Shown here: in pieces, positions 24,113 to 35,735 of the stretch
How the letters are laid out: every line of letters starts with the position of its first letter
Numbering within the stretch: the first letter of the stretch is position 1
Program-made: the position numbers and the translations under genes
Notes under the pieces: model-generated
What the model was told of the DNA's origin: nothing
Seen by the model: only the letters and a program-made list of their open reading frames with translations
The model's database searches: none
Assembly (NCBI GenBank): GCA_002077065.1
Contig: NAJO01000025.1
Location: 62,001 to 126,000, forward strand
Direction: 5' to 3'
From: Cryoendolithus antarcticus
Lineage: Eukaryota; Ascomycota; Dothideomycetes; Cladosporiales; Cladosporiaceae
DNA length: 64,000 nt

Positions 24113-25447
24113 TCACAAATCCATTAGCCGCGCCATACGCTCCGCTACATCCACCGCAAAGGACTCGTCATTGATCTGGCGTTCATCAGAGATGACCTCA
24201 ACCGCGGACCCCTTCAGACCGGTCTCGATGGCATCGAAGATAGCCTTGTCAGCATCTGCATCGTAGAAGGGCGCGTCTTTTGTTGCAATCATGGAGACAC
24301 CGCCCTTAGGCAGAACGACTTGGACTTTCTTAGGCACTTTGGCGAATCGATTGATTTTCCAAGCGATAAAGTCGCCGATCTCCTTGCACTCTTCTGGTGA
24401 CGTTCGCATTAGAGTGACCATAGGATTGTGCTCGAAGAGCTTTCTTGACTGGTACTTTTCTGGCACTGTGGCAATAGCGCCAAAGTTGACCATGTCTGTA
24501 GCGCCCACGGAGATGATGCAAGGTATACCTGCCTGCAGCGCAGCTTCGAGTCGATCTGGCCCAGCACTCATGTTGCCGCCCATGAGGTGATCGCATACTT
24601 CAGTAGTAGTGATGTCGAGCACTGCGTCCAGCTTGCCCTCCCTGACGAGTCGCTCCATGGCTTTGCCACCATGGCCAGTGCAGTGGAAGACAAAGCATTC
24701 GATCGGGTACATTGACTCCAGCTGGTCGCGGATCTTGTCCACGCAGGGTGTTGTCACGCCGAACATCGTGAGCCCAACACGTTTTCGCTGGTCCGTTGCG
24801 TTCTGGGCATGAGAGCTGTCCTGCATCGGACGCTCGTAAGCATCTGCCATGCCAACAATGGCCCCAGCGGCGTTCGAAAGGATCCGCTTGAGGAGGCTGT
24901 TAGTGCCTGCTATGTCTACTACTGAGTTCATCATGGTGATATCGGATTCTTCGACGATCGGGCCGCAGTCGCCTGATGCGACGGTACTGACGATCAGCTT
25001 CGGGAAACCGATCGGGAAGACTTCACGCATCACGGCTGAAGCGAGCGATGTGCCTTTTCATCATAAGTCGGCTGAATATGGTGAACTTTCTTGATTGATT
25101 CACTTACCGCCTGTGCCACCCGCAGAGATGACACCAGTGATTGTCATGTGCGGAGGATTGACCTGACTTGGGCGCAATGCGTCTTTGCATGCATTGATGG
25201 CGCAGGCCGACATGTATCTAATTACTTCGCCTCGAGGCAGTGTCGAGACATCCTTCGAGGGCGAGGGTGCATGAAGGGTCGTCAGGACCTCCTGTGGGTA
25301 GGTGATAGCATCGTGATGTACTGGCGTTCGGCCAGCATCAATCAACACAATAGCGGCGCGACCTTGACTGCTTTTGATGATTTCCTGGCGTAGATAGAGT
25401 AGCTCGTCTAGCTTCGTGTCACAGGTACCTAGAATGATAATCCTCAT
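24113..25447 (-). CDS. Tm-1-like ATP-binding protein (UPF0261)
   Basis: Exon 1 is 25447-25108, the intron is 25107-25054 (GTAAGT...AAAAG, 54 nt, AAG acceptor) and exon 2 is 25053-24113. The product is 426 residues. It begins MRIIILGTCDTKLDELLYLR, the UPF0261 signature. The splice rebuilds ISAGGTGGTSLASAVMREVFPIGFPKLIVSTVASGD, the glycine-rich nucleotide-binding region. AVLDITTTEVCDHLMGGNMSAGPDRL and KGGVSMIATKDAPFYD are also typical. In tomato Tm-1 this domain is the N-terminal half of a two-domain protein. The C-terminal half is encoded by the divergent neighbour at 25970. The biochemical role is unknown, and a small-molecule enzyme is likely. Confidence 0.88.
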
Positions 25448-25969
25448 GTTGGCGGCAACTGAATTGGCGATATATCTTCTATGTTACTACGGCCACGATA
25501 CGTCGCAAGCTCACGCATAAGATCGCGGTCAAGTTGCGGTCTCCAGCGGGTTGCCCAATGGCTTTCCGGATCAATGGATGCGTCCGAAGCTGTGTGCCAC
25601 TCCGCTTTGGTCTACTATCCAATCGTTCTCCAGGTCCATTGGAGAACCCGGCGGTGTCAGTAGCAGCTCGGCAGCCTTGATCCAGTCTTGACGGCTGTCA
25701 GGTATCCATAGGCTGATGGTGTTCTGAGGATGGTCGGCTGTTTGCCGCGACGGAGGAGGTGGGGAATCGAGAGTTCACTCCTCACGATGATCTCTAAAAT
25801 ATCACCTACTTGACAGTACCGCGAGCATACAAACCCCGATTACGAGCTACCAGTACCGAGTCGCTGATATATAAATCCTTGTTCAAGCCATCGATCACAA
25901 ATTGGTGGAACAGTAGTGATTGACTAGGTCTTGTGGCAACGTCTGAGTGCCAATACGATCTGCACCATT
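25448..25969. promoter_or_regulatory. Shared divergent promoter of the Tm-1-like pair
   Basis: 522 bases between the two ATGs of partner genes, suggesting co-regulation. A TATA box for the right-hand gene is at 25867-25876. Confidence 0.6.
25867..25876 (+). promoter_or_regulatory. TATA box of the TIM-barrel gene
   Basis: ATATATAAAT lies about 95 bases upstream of the ATG at 25970, a normal fungal distance. Confidence 0.55.
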
Positions 25970-26870
25970 ATGGCGCCGCCGACGGATCGCATGGCGATAC
26001 TTGCAGGCTTTCGAAAGCAGATCGATGATGGCAAAGTGCTAGTAGGCGCAGGAGCAGGTCAGCCTTGAAGTCATCCCACCTTATTCCACAGCCGACCTGA
26101 CATCCATTCCAGGCATCGGCCTCACAGCCAAGTTCGCAGAAGCTGGTGGCATCGACCTTCTGATCATCTACAACTCTGGCCGGTTTCGCATGGCTGGTCG
26201 TGGCTCCCTCGCGGGCCTCATGCCCTACTCGAATGCCAATAATGTGGTCCTCGAAATGGCCAATGAAGTGCTCCCTGTTGTCTCCCAAACGCCAGTCATA
26301 GCGGGTGTCTGCGCTTCGGATCCTTTCCGTGACATACCTAGGTTTTTACGACAGTTGAAGGACTTGGGCTTCGCGGGCGTTCAGAACTTTCCAACGGTGG
26401 GGCTCATCGACGGTAACTTCAGAGCCAACCTTGAGGAGACAGGGATGGGCTATCAGTGTGAGGTCGACATGGTGAAGATGGCAAGGGATTTGGACTTGCT
26501 GACTACGCCGTATTGCTTCAACGCCGAAGAAGCTACCGCAATGGCAGAGGCAGGCGCTGATATCATCGTCGCTCACATGGGACTTACAACGTCGGGCTCG
26601 ATTGGAGCGAAGACAGGCAAGTCACTCGAGGACTGTGTCGGTCTTGTACAGGAGATTAGGGATGCAGCAGTCAAGGTCAGGAACGACGTGATCGTGCTGT
26701 GTCATGGTGGTCCAATCGCAGCGCCCGAGGATGCAAAGTTCATCTTGCAGCGATGTAAGGGAGTGCACGGCTTCTACGGGGCGAGTAGCATGGAGCGACT
26801 GCCGGTGGAGGAAGCGATCACCGGTATAACGAAGACTTTCAAGGGTATAGAACTAGGTAAGAAAACGTGA
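25970..26870 (+). CDS. TIM-barrel protein, partner domain of Tm-1 (PEP-hydrolase-like)
   Basis: Exon 1 is 25970-26057, the intron is 26058-26112 (GTCAGC...TCCAG, 55 nt) and exon 2 is 26113-26870. The product is 281 residues. The splice rebuilds [34 protein letters not shown], characteristic of the TIM-barrel domain found at the C-terminus of tomato Tm-1 and as stand-alone bacterial and fungal proteins. Barrel strands are visible at [47 protein letters not shown] and [16 protein letters not shown]. It probably acts with the UPF0261 protein encoded across the shared promoter. The substrate is unknown. Confidence 0.88.
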
Positions 26871-26980
26871 AAGGCCGTCTATGATAATTTCTGAGCTCGA
26901 TGAGCTTCCCGTGTGTGCCTAAAGCCTGTTACACCTTCACCGGCCAATAGCATCTGCGAGTGATAACATGGAGAACATTG

Positions 26981-29900
26981 TCATGCCTTGACTTTTCCAC
27001 TCACTACTCGACTTGACTTCCTGATCGCTGGGCCTACTTTTACGGCCTGTTTCTGCATGTCCGCATTGGTTCCGATAGGCTGGATGACAAGCATTGTCGT
27101 CTTGTCTCTGAACGACTCCGATGCTGCGAGGAATGTCGACTTCTCCAGGACTCCGGCAATTGCGTCTACAGTGGTCGCAGACTTTCCAGGCTGCTGGTCT
27201 TCTGCCTCGTCAGCATGCGTTGGAGACAAGACTGAAGCATCTGTTGCTTCTCTTTGGGAATACGCTTGCTTCAAATATCTGTAGACACACTCTTCAAGCC
27301 GCTTCTTCGAGAGTCTCACGGCAGTCTCAGGCTGCTTCGCGCGAGCGCTGATGCGTGCGCTCCTGATGCCATCGTTGCAGACGGCAATGCTATACTTCGA
27401 GTGCAGCGAGTGTCTGAACAGCGAGATCGTGAAGAAGTCCATCGTGGCGATTTTGCTGGAGAGAAGACCATGGCGAGCAGTGAAGCACAAGCCGGTAGTG
27501 TCGGAGTCCGCTGATTCCGTACATTGAATGTTCATGACATCCAGGCATGCGCGCACAGCACCGACCAACCACTGAAGCTCGTCACAATTGAAGCGAGTCC
27601 TTCGACTAATAGCCCAGACGCCAGCTCTGGGGCGTGCGAAGTCCAGTCCTGGATTTGTGCCGATATACTCGAGAAGGTCGCATGGTCGCTCAACAAGACG
27701 ATCGCGAGCAACGTTTGCTATGCAGAACGTCGGATCAAACTTGAGTGGCCAAGCGCCATCAGCTTCAAACATCGATTCTGTCAGGGCGATATGCTGGAAG
27801 CTGCGATACTCGGTTGCGTATCCGCTACCCGCCTTGTAGCCATCATACTGGTGTAGCATGTTGACGCAACTCCGGTCTGCTCCTGTATCGGGCTTCGGCT
27901 GTGTAATATCTGGAGCCATTGCATCGAAACACGCCTTCACGAGCGCTTATGAGAAGATTCGCGTATTGAAGATGGTGTCCGTCGCAGAAGACTTGTTGGC
28001 ATCCGTCTTAGCATCCCATTGCGATCGGAAGTGAGTCTTGCTGATGTTGATGCATTGCTTTTCAAAGCGAAGACACTGAACCGCAGCATTTGGTGCGGAG
28101 CCCGAGAAAATGTAGCCCTGCAGCGCCCTATAGTATGCGAGGAAAGCTTCCGCTTCTCTACCTAAAAGCGTGTACGTGTCCGCGAGCTACCAGAGCGCAG
28201 CGCAGTCCGCTGGGTCGAGGTCAGTGACTTCTTCACTCCCAGGATTGAGTACGGAGAGGAAGAGGACAAGTGCACGCTGCCAGTGGCCTTGGAAACTTGC
28301 ACAAACACCCAATAGATGTCTTATGCGGCGTGCTGCTTCATGATCGCTTGGCGTTGAACAAGATTCGAGTTGCTCGACCAGATATGCCTCAGCGTGAGGC
28401 CATAATTGCTTGTTCCAGCAACGGCAGATCCGGCTGAGACGCTCTCCAATGTGGTCTACGAGCACATCTTCGCCAGAAGATGTGCGCAGAGCGTCAGGCG
28501 CATCAAAGAGGAACTTGTCTTTCTCCACCAAGCTTGGGACCACATCAGGACGAGCCGGGATAGGGGGCGGTGGCGGTGGGCGTCGGGTAGGTTGCGACAA
28601 CAAGGATGTAGGTGAGGTAGCTGACGTGGGCGCAGATACTGGCCCATCTCGTCCAATCGTGCAGTCTGGTGGCGCGCGTATTATGAGGACCTCCTCCTCG
28701 AATTCCTGAAGCTCAACTGCGACGAGGTCCTCCTCTTCAGAACATTCATCAACCTCCAGACCAGGCTGCACCAAGCACGAGCCATGATCACTGCCACGCG
28801 GAATCTGCCTGTCACGGCAGGTACTTTCGGCACTAAGCCGTGGCGTCGTTGGCCTAGACGAGCTGTACAAATCTTCGAGAGACATGTTATGGAGACTGGG
28901 GCTGCACAACCCCGCTTTGTCCAGGCAAAATGTCGTCAATTCGGGCTGCGCTTGACAGGACGCCGAATCTGGAGAGATTTCGTGGATTCCAGACGATCTC
29001 TGAGCTGCTGGGGTCGGCGCAAGCGCATCGGACTTCAGACGCTGCACTGGACGGCTGAGCGGCGCGACTGGAATCTCCGCTGAGGGAACCTGGATGTTGT
29101 CCGTTTGCGCAGCTTCCAGAGCGACTTCTGGACTAGATACACACGGAGTCGCCGGCATGCTGACCGACTCTTGCGCTCCAAGATCGCTCAGGACGCGAGT
29201 GGGATCCATATGTAGGACTGGCACGACCTTGTCATGGGTGGGTTGGTGCTTTGTTGTCTCATCATTCTCGATCTGCGATGCTGACGATGATGAGCTCTTC
29301 TTTCCGGATATGCACCTCAGGCCATCCTTTGTGGAGAGAACGTCCGCGAGCGTGACAATGACCTGCTTGCTTGCACTACTGCTACCCGTGATGACGGCAG
29401 GCGAGCGCAGCCCAAGCGTGAGCACCACTGCGTCAGGCTGAGATACCTGAATGATAGCCCGACTCGCGGTGGTCTCGGGATTCGCCGCATCTTTCTCGAC
29501 CGTGCCAGTGCTCGTAGGTGACATTGTAAGTCTTGGCGGTACTATCGGAGGAGGTCTCTTCGTCTTTGTCACCGATGCCGATGGCTGAGCCGAAGGCGGT
29601 TCTGCAGTCGCTTTTAAAGTGTCCACGTTGGCTAGCGATCGGGTTGGAGTGGTATGCGAGCTATCATCTGAGCTGCCCAGTGAATTGACCCGATGCATCC
29701 CCTTGGGTGAAAAATTGGTGGTTTGCACCGTGATCAATGGTGGCGGACCCGCCCGCGGGGCAACTGACGCAATCGAGTCAGCTGCCTCTAAAGGAAGCGG
29801 TACCACTGCTGACAGAGCTTCCAACGCCAAGAGAGCTTCGGCTGTCGAGGATAAGAGCGTCTTCCGCAGAGTGGCCACGGCGACTGGCTTGAGACTGCGA

Positions 29901-30253
29901 AGAACGCCGGAGCCCTGCGAGAAGTTGACGAATGTCGAGAGCGCTGCAAAGCGAAGAGCGAGAACTCCAGGATACACAGAGCATTGGAGCAACTTGTGAC
30001 GCCGTCTTGCAGCTTCGTGGTGTGTTCGACAGATATCGTGTCCTGGCTGCTGGACGCTTCTTCGATGTCCTCCAGTACATTGCGCAGGCTGCGGACATCG
30101 ACAGCAAGGCAGTGGTACTGGCTTCGTCCATTGTGACCTACGTGTGACCGACGTGCAAGACGTTTTCCATGTGGGACACTCACACTCGAGCCAGATCTTG
30201 TGAGCAAGGGCTCGAGCGTCTTGGACTTCCCTCATGAACACTGTCGAAGCCAT
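26981..30253 (-). pseudogene. Disrupted TPR-like fungal protein with two in-frame stops
   Basis: One reading frame runs from about 29.93 kb down to 26981 and is interrupted only by TAG (28189-28187) and TAA (27949-27947). Coding character is clear on both sides of the TAG: HLLGVCASFQGHWQRALVLF and DPADCAALW, then LADTYTLLGREAEAFLAYYRAL. These are the helical pairs of a fungal TPR-type domain. After the TAA a 319-codon open stretch follows (ALVKACFDAMAPD...). The 5' end starts at the ATG at 30253 (MASTVFMREVQDARALAHKIW), with an intron at 30183-30138, and then needs another intron or frameshift near 29.95 kb. The middle is Pro/Ser-rich with RRPPPPPPIPARPD. Function is unknown. If both stops are real the gene cannot make the full product. 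A separate downstream gene is the alternative for 26981-27940. Confidence 0.6.
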
Positions 30254-30276
30254 GGTCGATAGTGGCTGGTGAACGA

Positions 30277-30294
30277 TTGTGTGTGTGTGTGTGG
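30277..30294 (+). repeat. Short GT microsatellite
   Basis: An alternating GT run just upstream of the disrupted TPR-like gene, in its leader. Confidence 0.6.
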
Positions 30295-31160
30295 TGTAGT
30301 GCAAGGCTGTGGTGGGTAAAGTGCACAGGGAAAGGCAGGGAGCTTAAGAAATACAGAAGTGTGAGGTGCAAAGTGAGAGAAAGAAAGCAGGAAAGGGAGG
30401 AGCAGCTCAGCTCGAGATAAACCCCTTAGGCAACCAGATATTTAAGTATGGTGAGTGCTCAACAGGGACGTCTGCCCCTCCGTATTGCAACCTCGATCAC
30501 TTTGGTCGTACCGCTAGCCGCAGCAGCTTGCGTGGAGGTGCGATTGAGGCCGTTTGTGCATCGTCTGCAGCTACCCGCAAAGGCCTGGGCCAGTGACACA
30601 ATGCCATGCTTTCGATTGCTCCGACGAGCATCTAGTCAACGATATGATCGTAGCGATTGATGACTTCGTCCTGGCTCTCATCGCGTGCAGCGGCTACTAT
30701 CGGGGGAGAAGGAGAGACACTAGTGCTGAACCAGTCTATGTATAATTGAAGTCGAGACCAGATTATGGTCGGTGATGAGAAGTGCACCGTCGCTCCAGGT
30801 CCGGAACAGCTGCTGTGGCTGCTTCGCCACACTAAACAGTCATTGAGACTCCACGCAGAGACGGAAGACTGCAGGCAGGCCTGGCCCGTAGCACAGTAGA
30901 GGATCGAGTGTCTTGTGGACGAAGAGACTGGAGTAGGCTATCATCTGATAGCGTATCGACACCATGGTTTCAATGCAGGTATCATCGATGCCTCCGCGTG
31001 ATCTTTGCGCCTGGAGCAGGTGTACGTGTCGCGCTATGATTGACAGGTATCCGTGCGACCCAGAACGTTGCCGTCTCTCTATCCAGCCACACGATCGTTT
31101 GACCAGGCGATAAGTTGTCGCCTACCCTGTGTCACAGTTCCATCGAAGACACTGCAGCCA
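30295..31160. other. Intergenic region, nothing recognised
   Basis: About 870 bases between the disrupted gene and the methyltransferase gene. Only short frames are present, and there is no repeat or RNA gene I can support. Confidence 0.4.
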
Positions 31161-32064
31161 TTAGCCAGCATCGTCAGGCTTCTTACGCAGCCTGCTGACG
31201 ACCAGCCACTTCTTCCTCTCGGTATGATTCTCAAGTCCGCCGTCACGTTCCTCTGCCCAACTTCTCCGCAGACCATTGACGTCCTCTTCGTAGATCTCTT
31301 CAGGTATCAGACCGTGTTCTGCGGCTACTTTAAAGAAGGCAGCAAGTCTTGCTCTGCCTGTGTGAAACCCCGCAATGGCAAACACTCGCGCCGCTGAATC
31401 AGGCGACAGGAAGTGTAGCATCGACTGAACTAGGCTCTCATGCTGATCCTGCATCCAGTAACAGTCTGCCGCAAGGATACGCGTATACCTGTCCCGTCCT
31501 GCGGTGGCAAATTCAGTGTCTAACACACCCCATGCATGGCCTTCCACTCTTGCGGAACTACGTACGTCGAATGTTAGATTCGCGTCTACATTACGTAGGA
31601 TATTTTCAAGTACCACAGGCGCTGGGTAGTCAGTGATAGCAACCTCGCTTGCACCCGCTAACATCGCCACAATGCCACCTAGCCCAACACCTACCTACCA
31701 TCAGCCCGAGTCTGATTTGCTGTTACAGCGTTTCTATCGCACCTGCACCAAGCTCTACTACTCTCTCGTCATGGACACTCCAGGCGCTGTCTGCCTTGGG
31801 TTGGCTGATCAGCTCAGCAAGCTTCAGTCCAGCGTTCCACAGATAATGACTGAATAATCGCCGCTCATCTTCCTTGTTAGGATCTGCGGTCTGCAGTCGT
31901 ATCTCTCCAAAGCGGCTGCTTTTGTACACGATGAGACTTTCCGGATCTCCATGCATGTTGACGGTGTCATCCGGAAATAGCCACATTGGAGCAGCTGCGA
32001 AGATGTCTTCGGGCCCTTCTTCGCGGTCAGGCGCTATCACCTGCACGAGGTCAATGAGTGACAT
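31161..32064 (-). CDS. Nnt1/EFM7-like class I methyltransferase
   Basis: Exon 1 is 32064-31743, the intron is 31742-31691 (GTGCGA...GGTAG, 52 nt) and exon 2 is 31690-31161. The product is 283 residues. The splice rebuilds the SAM motif VVELGAGVGLGGIVAMLAGASEVAITDYPAP, which is diagnostic of the family-16 methyltransferases. LFSHYLWNAGLKLAELI precedes it, and the later motifs EGHAWGVL, RILAADCYWM and VFAIAGFHTGR fit. Yeast Nnt1/Efm7 modifies the N-terminus of eEF1A, while related fungal proteins are annotated as nicotinamide N-methyltransferase-like. The substrate here is not proven by sequence. Confidence 0.8.
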
Positions 32065-32344
32065 GTTTTGACCTCGCTAGGAAGCGCAGTGTGTAGGCAC
32101 GGGGTGCTTACAAGGACGAAATCGCTTGATGTGAGGTTACGCGAACACGACGCGACTTCGGCCAGAAGCCTTGGCACGTCATCGACCCAGGCCGAGGAGA
32201 TGGGCGAGAGGATGAGGAGAGATACAAGCTAGAAGATCAATGACGAAGTGGAGGTCGACAATCAGATTGTGGTAAGGCTGTCTCTTTCGCTACTTTTGGT
32301 TTCCTACTTTCTTATCACAGTCGCTATTGACTTGTACCGACAAC
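32065..32344. promoter_or_regulatory. Divergent promoter region
   Basis: 280 bases between the methyltransferase and GST start codons, which face away from each other. No strong element was seen. Confidence 0.4.
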
Positions 32345-33045
32345 ATGGTCTGGCACCTCATCTCCGCCACCCCCTCCCCATACGCGAGGAAGATCCGCAT
32401 CGCCCTTCAAGAAAAGAAGCTCCCCTTCGAACTCCAGACAGAAGTCCCCTGGGATCACACGACACAGACGCCAACCCACAACCCGCTGGAGAAATTACCA
32501 GTGTTGATCCTGGATGACGGCAAAGCAGTTTACGAGTCTCACTACATCCTCGATTGGCTAGAGACGAAGTACCCAGATCCTTCGCTACTGCCCAAGGATG
32601 TCGATGAACGATTGCTCGCCAAACAGATCGAGGTAGTGGCTGACGGCGTCTGCGATGCACTCGTGCTGGCATTCTTCGAGATGAAGCGGGAGAAGGAGAG
32701 TCAACCGTGGAAAGACCGGCACGTCTCAAGCGGTCCACCTGATTGCAAATGCAGTACACTGACAGGCTATGCAGACAGATGCGCAAGGTCACTGGCGGTC
32801 TTCGAGCACTCAATGCCTGGGTGGAAGAGCGAGCAGTGTCAAGCGGCTACCTGTTCGAAGATCGACTTACCATTGCTGACATTGCAACGTGCAGCGTACT
32901 AGGCTTCATGGCAGTACGTTGGCCGGATCACGGATGGAAGAACGAGTATCCTGCCATGGAAAGGTACTGGCGCAAGCTGGAAGAGCGGCCAAGCTTTGCG
33001 AGCACTGTGCCTGTGGCGCAGAAGTTCAGCGATCCGGTGGTGTAA
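32345..33045 (+). CDS. Glutathione S-transferase
   Basis: Exon 1 is 32345-32706, the proposed intron is 32707-32765 (GTGGAA...CTGACAG, 59 nt) and exon 2 is 32766-33045. The product is 213 residues. The thioredoxin-like N-terminal domain is clear: WHLISATPSPYARKIRIALQEK holds the catalytic-type Ser-Pro-Tyr, and EKLPVLILDDGKAVYESHYILDWLE holds the cis-Pro and the glutathione-binding ES. Exon 2 supplies the all-helical domain (RQMRKVTGGLRALNAWVEE, LTIADIATCSVLGFM). GSTs conjugate or reduce electrophiles with glutathione. The exact donor of the intron is uncertain. A GTCTCA donor at 32719 with another acceptor would give an improbably short intron. Confidence 0.85.
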
Positions 33046-33186
33046 CGATAGAGCATTGATAATTCAACATCACTACACGGCATCACTGATTGCGCGTAAG
33101 CTTTTCAATCACTCATCTGTTAGGCCCTTTTGTTTCTTTCAGTACCGTTGATTAAGACCCGGGAGTGTCTCATGTTTCAATACTCC

Positions 33187-35735
33187 TCAGAAGTGCGCCC
33201 TCTTGACAGCTAAGAATGTCAAGCTCCACAACTGCCTGATGTCACTTTCCGTTGGGTTGCTTCCCGCAGGCGGTGGCAAAGCTCCGAGAGGAAACGCCTC
33301 AAAGCCATCGTTGTACTCCCATGACCACACCTCCGAGCTCAGCAAGTCCGAATTTGAGTCAATGAGATCCCACAGATGATTGTACGCTGCAAGTGCATTG
33401 GCGCTGACAATCGCGTCGGAGCAGAAGTCTGGCACGCTGGACGAGGTGCAGCGGGAGATTTGGCGTTCAAGTCCGGCAGCCTGTGATGCGGTGTCAGTAT
33501 GCCGTTTCAGTCTTTGAGAGTGCGCGATACGACATACCATCATAGCCATCTGCCACGACCAGACAACAGTACCGTGGTAGAAGTTATTAGTGAAGTTTGC
33601 GTTGTACACTGGCTCATCACCATAGGCGGGATTAGCCACCAGCATGCCGACTGGGTTGCTGAGACCAACTGGGTAGGGCGCGAGGATATTGTTCGCAGTC
33701 TGATTGACGAATGCAGTCAACTGATCTTGTTGTGTCGTGTTCAACAGGAAGTGGCGGAAAGAATCGTCGCTGTTCATCACTTTGACATTAGAAAGGTTGT
33801 TGTTGCCCTCGAGTGCCAAGCCGTGGAAGACGACGTCGGAAGTAATGTTGTCGACGTTCGAGGGGAAACCAAAGCCTGCTTCTTGCGTGTAGCTGGTGAC
33901 CAGACTACGAGCGTTGGCAGCGGGGACCCTGACCTCAAAGAAGGCAAGCGTGGAGTCCTCCCATACCTGAGCATACTCAGCTGCAGTGGTGTTCCACTCT
34001 GGGTACTCCGGAAAGAAGCCAGCAGCAGAAAGGGCAGCTATCGCGCGGAGGCCAGCGGGAACGAGCGCAGCGTTCACATCGTAGGGGATACGGCCACCAC
34101 CAATGCCGTAGGTACTGTCACGCCATTCGCCAACGATCTGTCCTTCTTTCAGGTGGATCAAGTTTCCCTGTATCTGGCCACCGGGCTGCGCGAATGGCGC
34201 GGAAGTGTTCATGATCTTCTCTGCACTGATGCGGGCAAGATCAGCGTAGCTCAAGCCTGCATTGGCTGGGTTGACAGTGGCTTGCTTGGCAAGGAAGGAA
34301 CTTGCGCGGCTTTGGCCTACGCTGCTGCGGATGAAGTATGCATCCATTGCGACTGGCAGGTAGTAGTCAGAGTCTATCATCTTGTAGTCGTACTGAGGTG
34401 CAGTATCAGTCTTGTTCTCCTGAGCGGCGAGGTATGTAGCGTAATCTCCTAGCGTCTCCTCGTGCGCGACGGAGCCGTCTGTGCGATTCAAACGCTCGAG
34501 AACGGCGCCAATGACTGCTTCGACAGCACCGCCTTCTCCCTCGGACAGCACAGGTTGAAGTAGTAGCAGTGAAATCATTGAATCACGCCCAAAGTATGTC
34601 AGGAAGCGCCAAGTGCCTGCAAGTAGCTTCTCGGAGTAGGATAAGAAAGATAGTGACTTGGCTTGATCGGGACTCTGTGTGATCAAGTCCTGCGAGTGTT
34701 CATTGAGTACCTTGGAGGCATTCAGCTGCGTAAGCTGCGGGTAGTCGAACGAAGCAGAGAAGTTGTAGGTCCCAGCCTCTAGCTCAAGGCTACGGTTGTT
34801 GATCTTAATGGATCCTGCATCACCAGTAGGGGTGAAGGATAGCTGCGTGGACGTCTCATTATCCAGCCATACTCTCGAGAGCAGCACGCCGCCATCTGCG
34901 ATTTCGCTGATCACGATGGCGTCCTGGATCTTAGGTATGAGGATACTTGGGCCTTCGGTGTAGTCGCGAATCGTGCGAATGCTACCGAGGATCGCAATGT
35001 TCATGATCGCGGATGAGTTGAACTCGATAAGCGAGCTGACGCCTACACGGTCATTCCCGGTCAGCGAGCTGGAGTTACCTGGCTCATACACTGCTGACAG
35101 TGGCTGGTCCGAAGTCCCGTTAGCTAGCTTGATCCCAAGTGTGCCATTGATGCCGTTGCTAGGAGCGAAGAACGCAAGGGTGCCTGAGTTGCCTGCAGGC
35201 CAGGCTACGATCAGTCGAGGCCCGATGATAGTCAAATTACTGTCATCGCGAGGACTCGTGACTACCACGTGGTTCGCACCGTGGCAATCGGAGTAGAAGT
35301 AATTCTCGTATGGCCCATCGCTGAGGTGAAAGGTTGTGGGAGTCTCGCTGCAGGTCGCAGCACTTGCACTCGCAGAGGAGATGGCTGGCCCACTTGCTGT
35401 CGCCGTTGCTGAACCACCTCCTGCTGAGCTTGCGCCGGATTGGGGAGGATAGACAAGCTTGTCATTCTGACAGCCATACATCGACGGTAGATAACAGTCA
35501 GGTCCGCATCGCAAGGTCGGTGTACCGTCCAGGATCGGGCACAGGAAGTCGCCAGTATAGCAAGTGTACTGGAAACAATGTGAGTGAAGCCCTCCGGTCT
35601 CATACAGCGACGCACGCTTACTTTGGATGGATAGTAGGGCTGACTGCCACAGAAGATGATCTCTTCTGCTGACTGAGGCAGACCATGGACGCATGACACC
35701 GTTAGCGCCAATGGTAACAAGATGTGGAGACGCAT
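33187..35735 (-). CDS. Secreted CBM52 plus six-hairpin glycosidase (debranching-enzyme-like)
   Basis: Exon 1 is 35735-35622, exon 2 is 35568-33538 and exon 3 is 33480-33187 (introns of 53 and 57 nt). The product is 812 residues. Exon 1 gives a signal peptide (MRLHILLPLALTVSCVHG). Across the first splice lies a CBM52-type module: FCGSQPYYPSKYTCYTGDFLCP, then LRCGPDCYLPSMYGC. A Ser/Ala/Gly linker follows, then a large domain with TWRFLTYFGRDSMISLLLLQPVL, EWRDSTYGIGGGRIPYD and WSWEYNDGFEAFPLG, resembling secreted glycogen-debranching-like (alpha/alpha)6 glycosidases. There are many N-glycosylation sequons. It probably acts on an extracellular or cell-wall glucan. The exact GH family is unsure. 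Confidence 0.75.

Noticed and set aside
33499..34452. 317-codon plus-strand frame opposite the secreted glycosidase
   Set aside because: It is a shadow of the real gene on the other strand, and its translation shows no recognisable motif.
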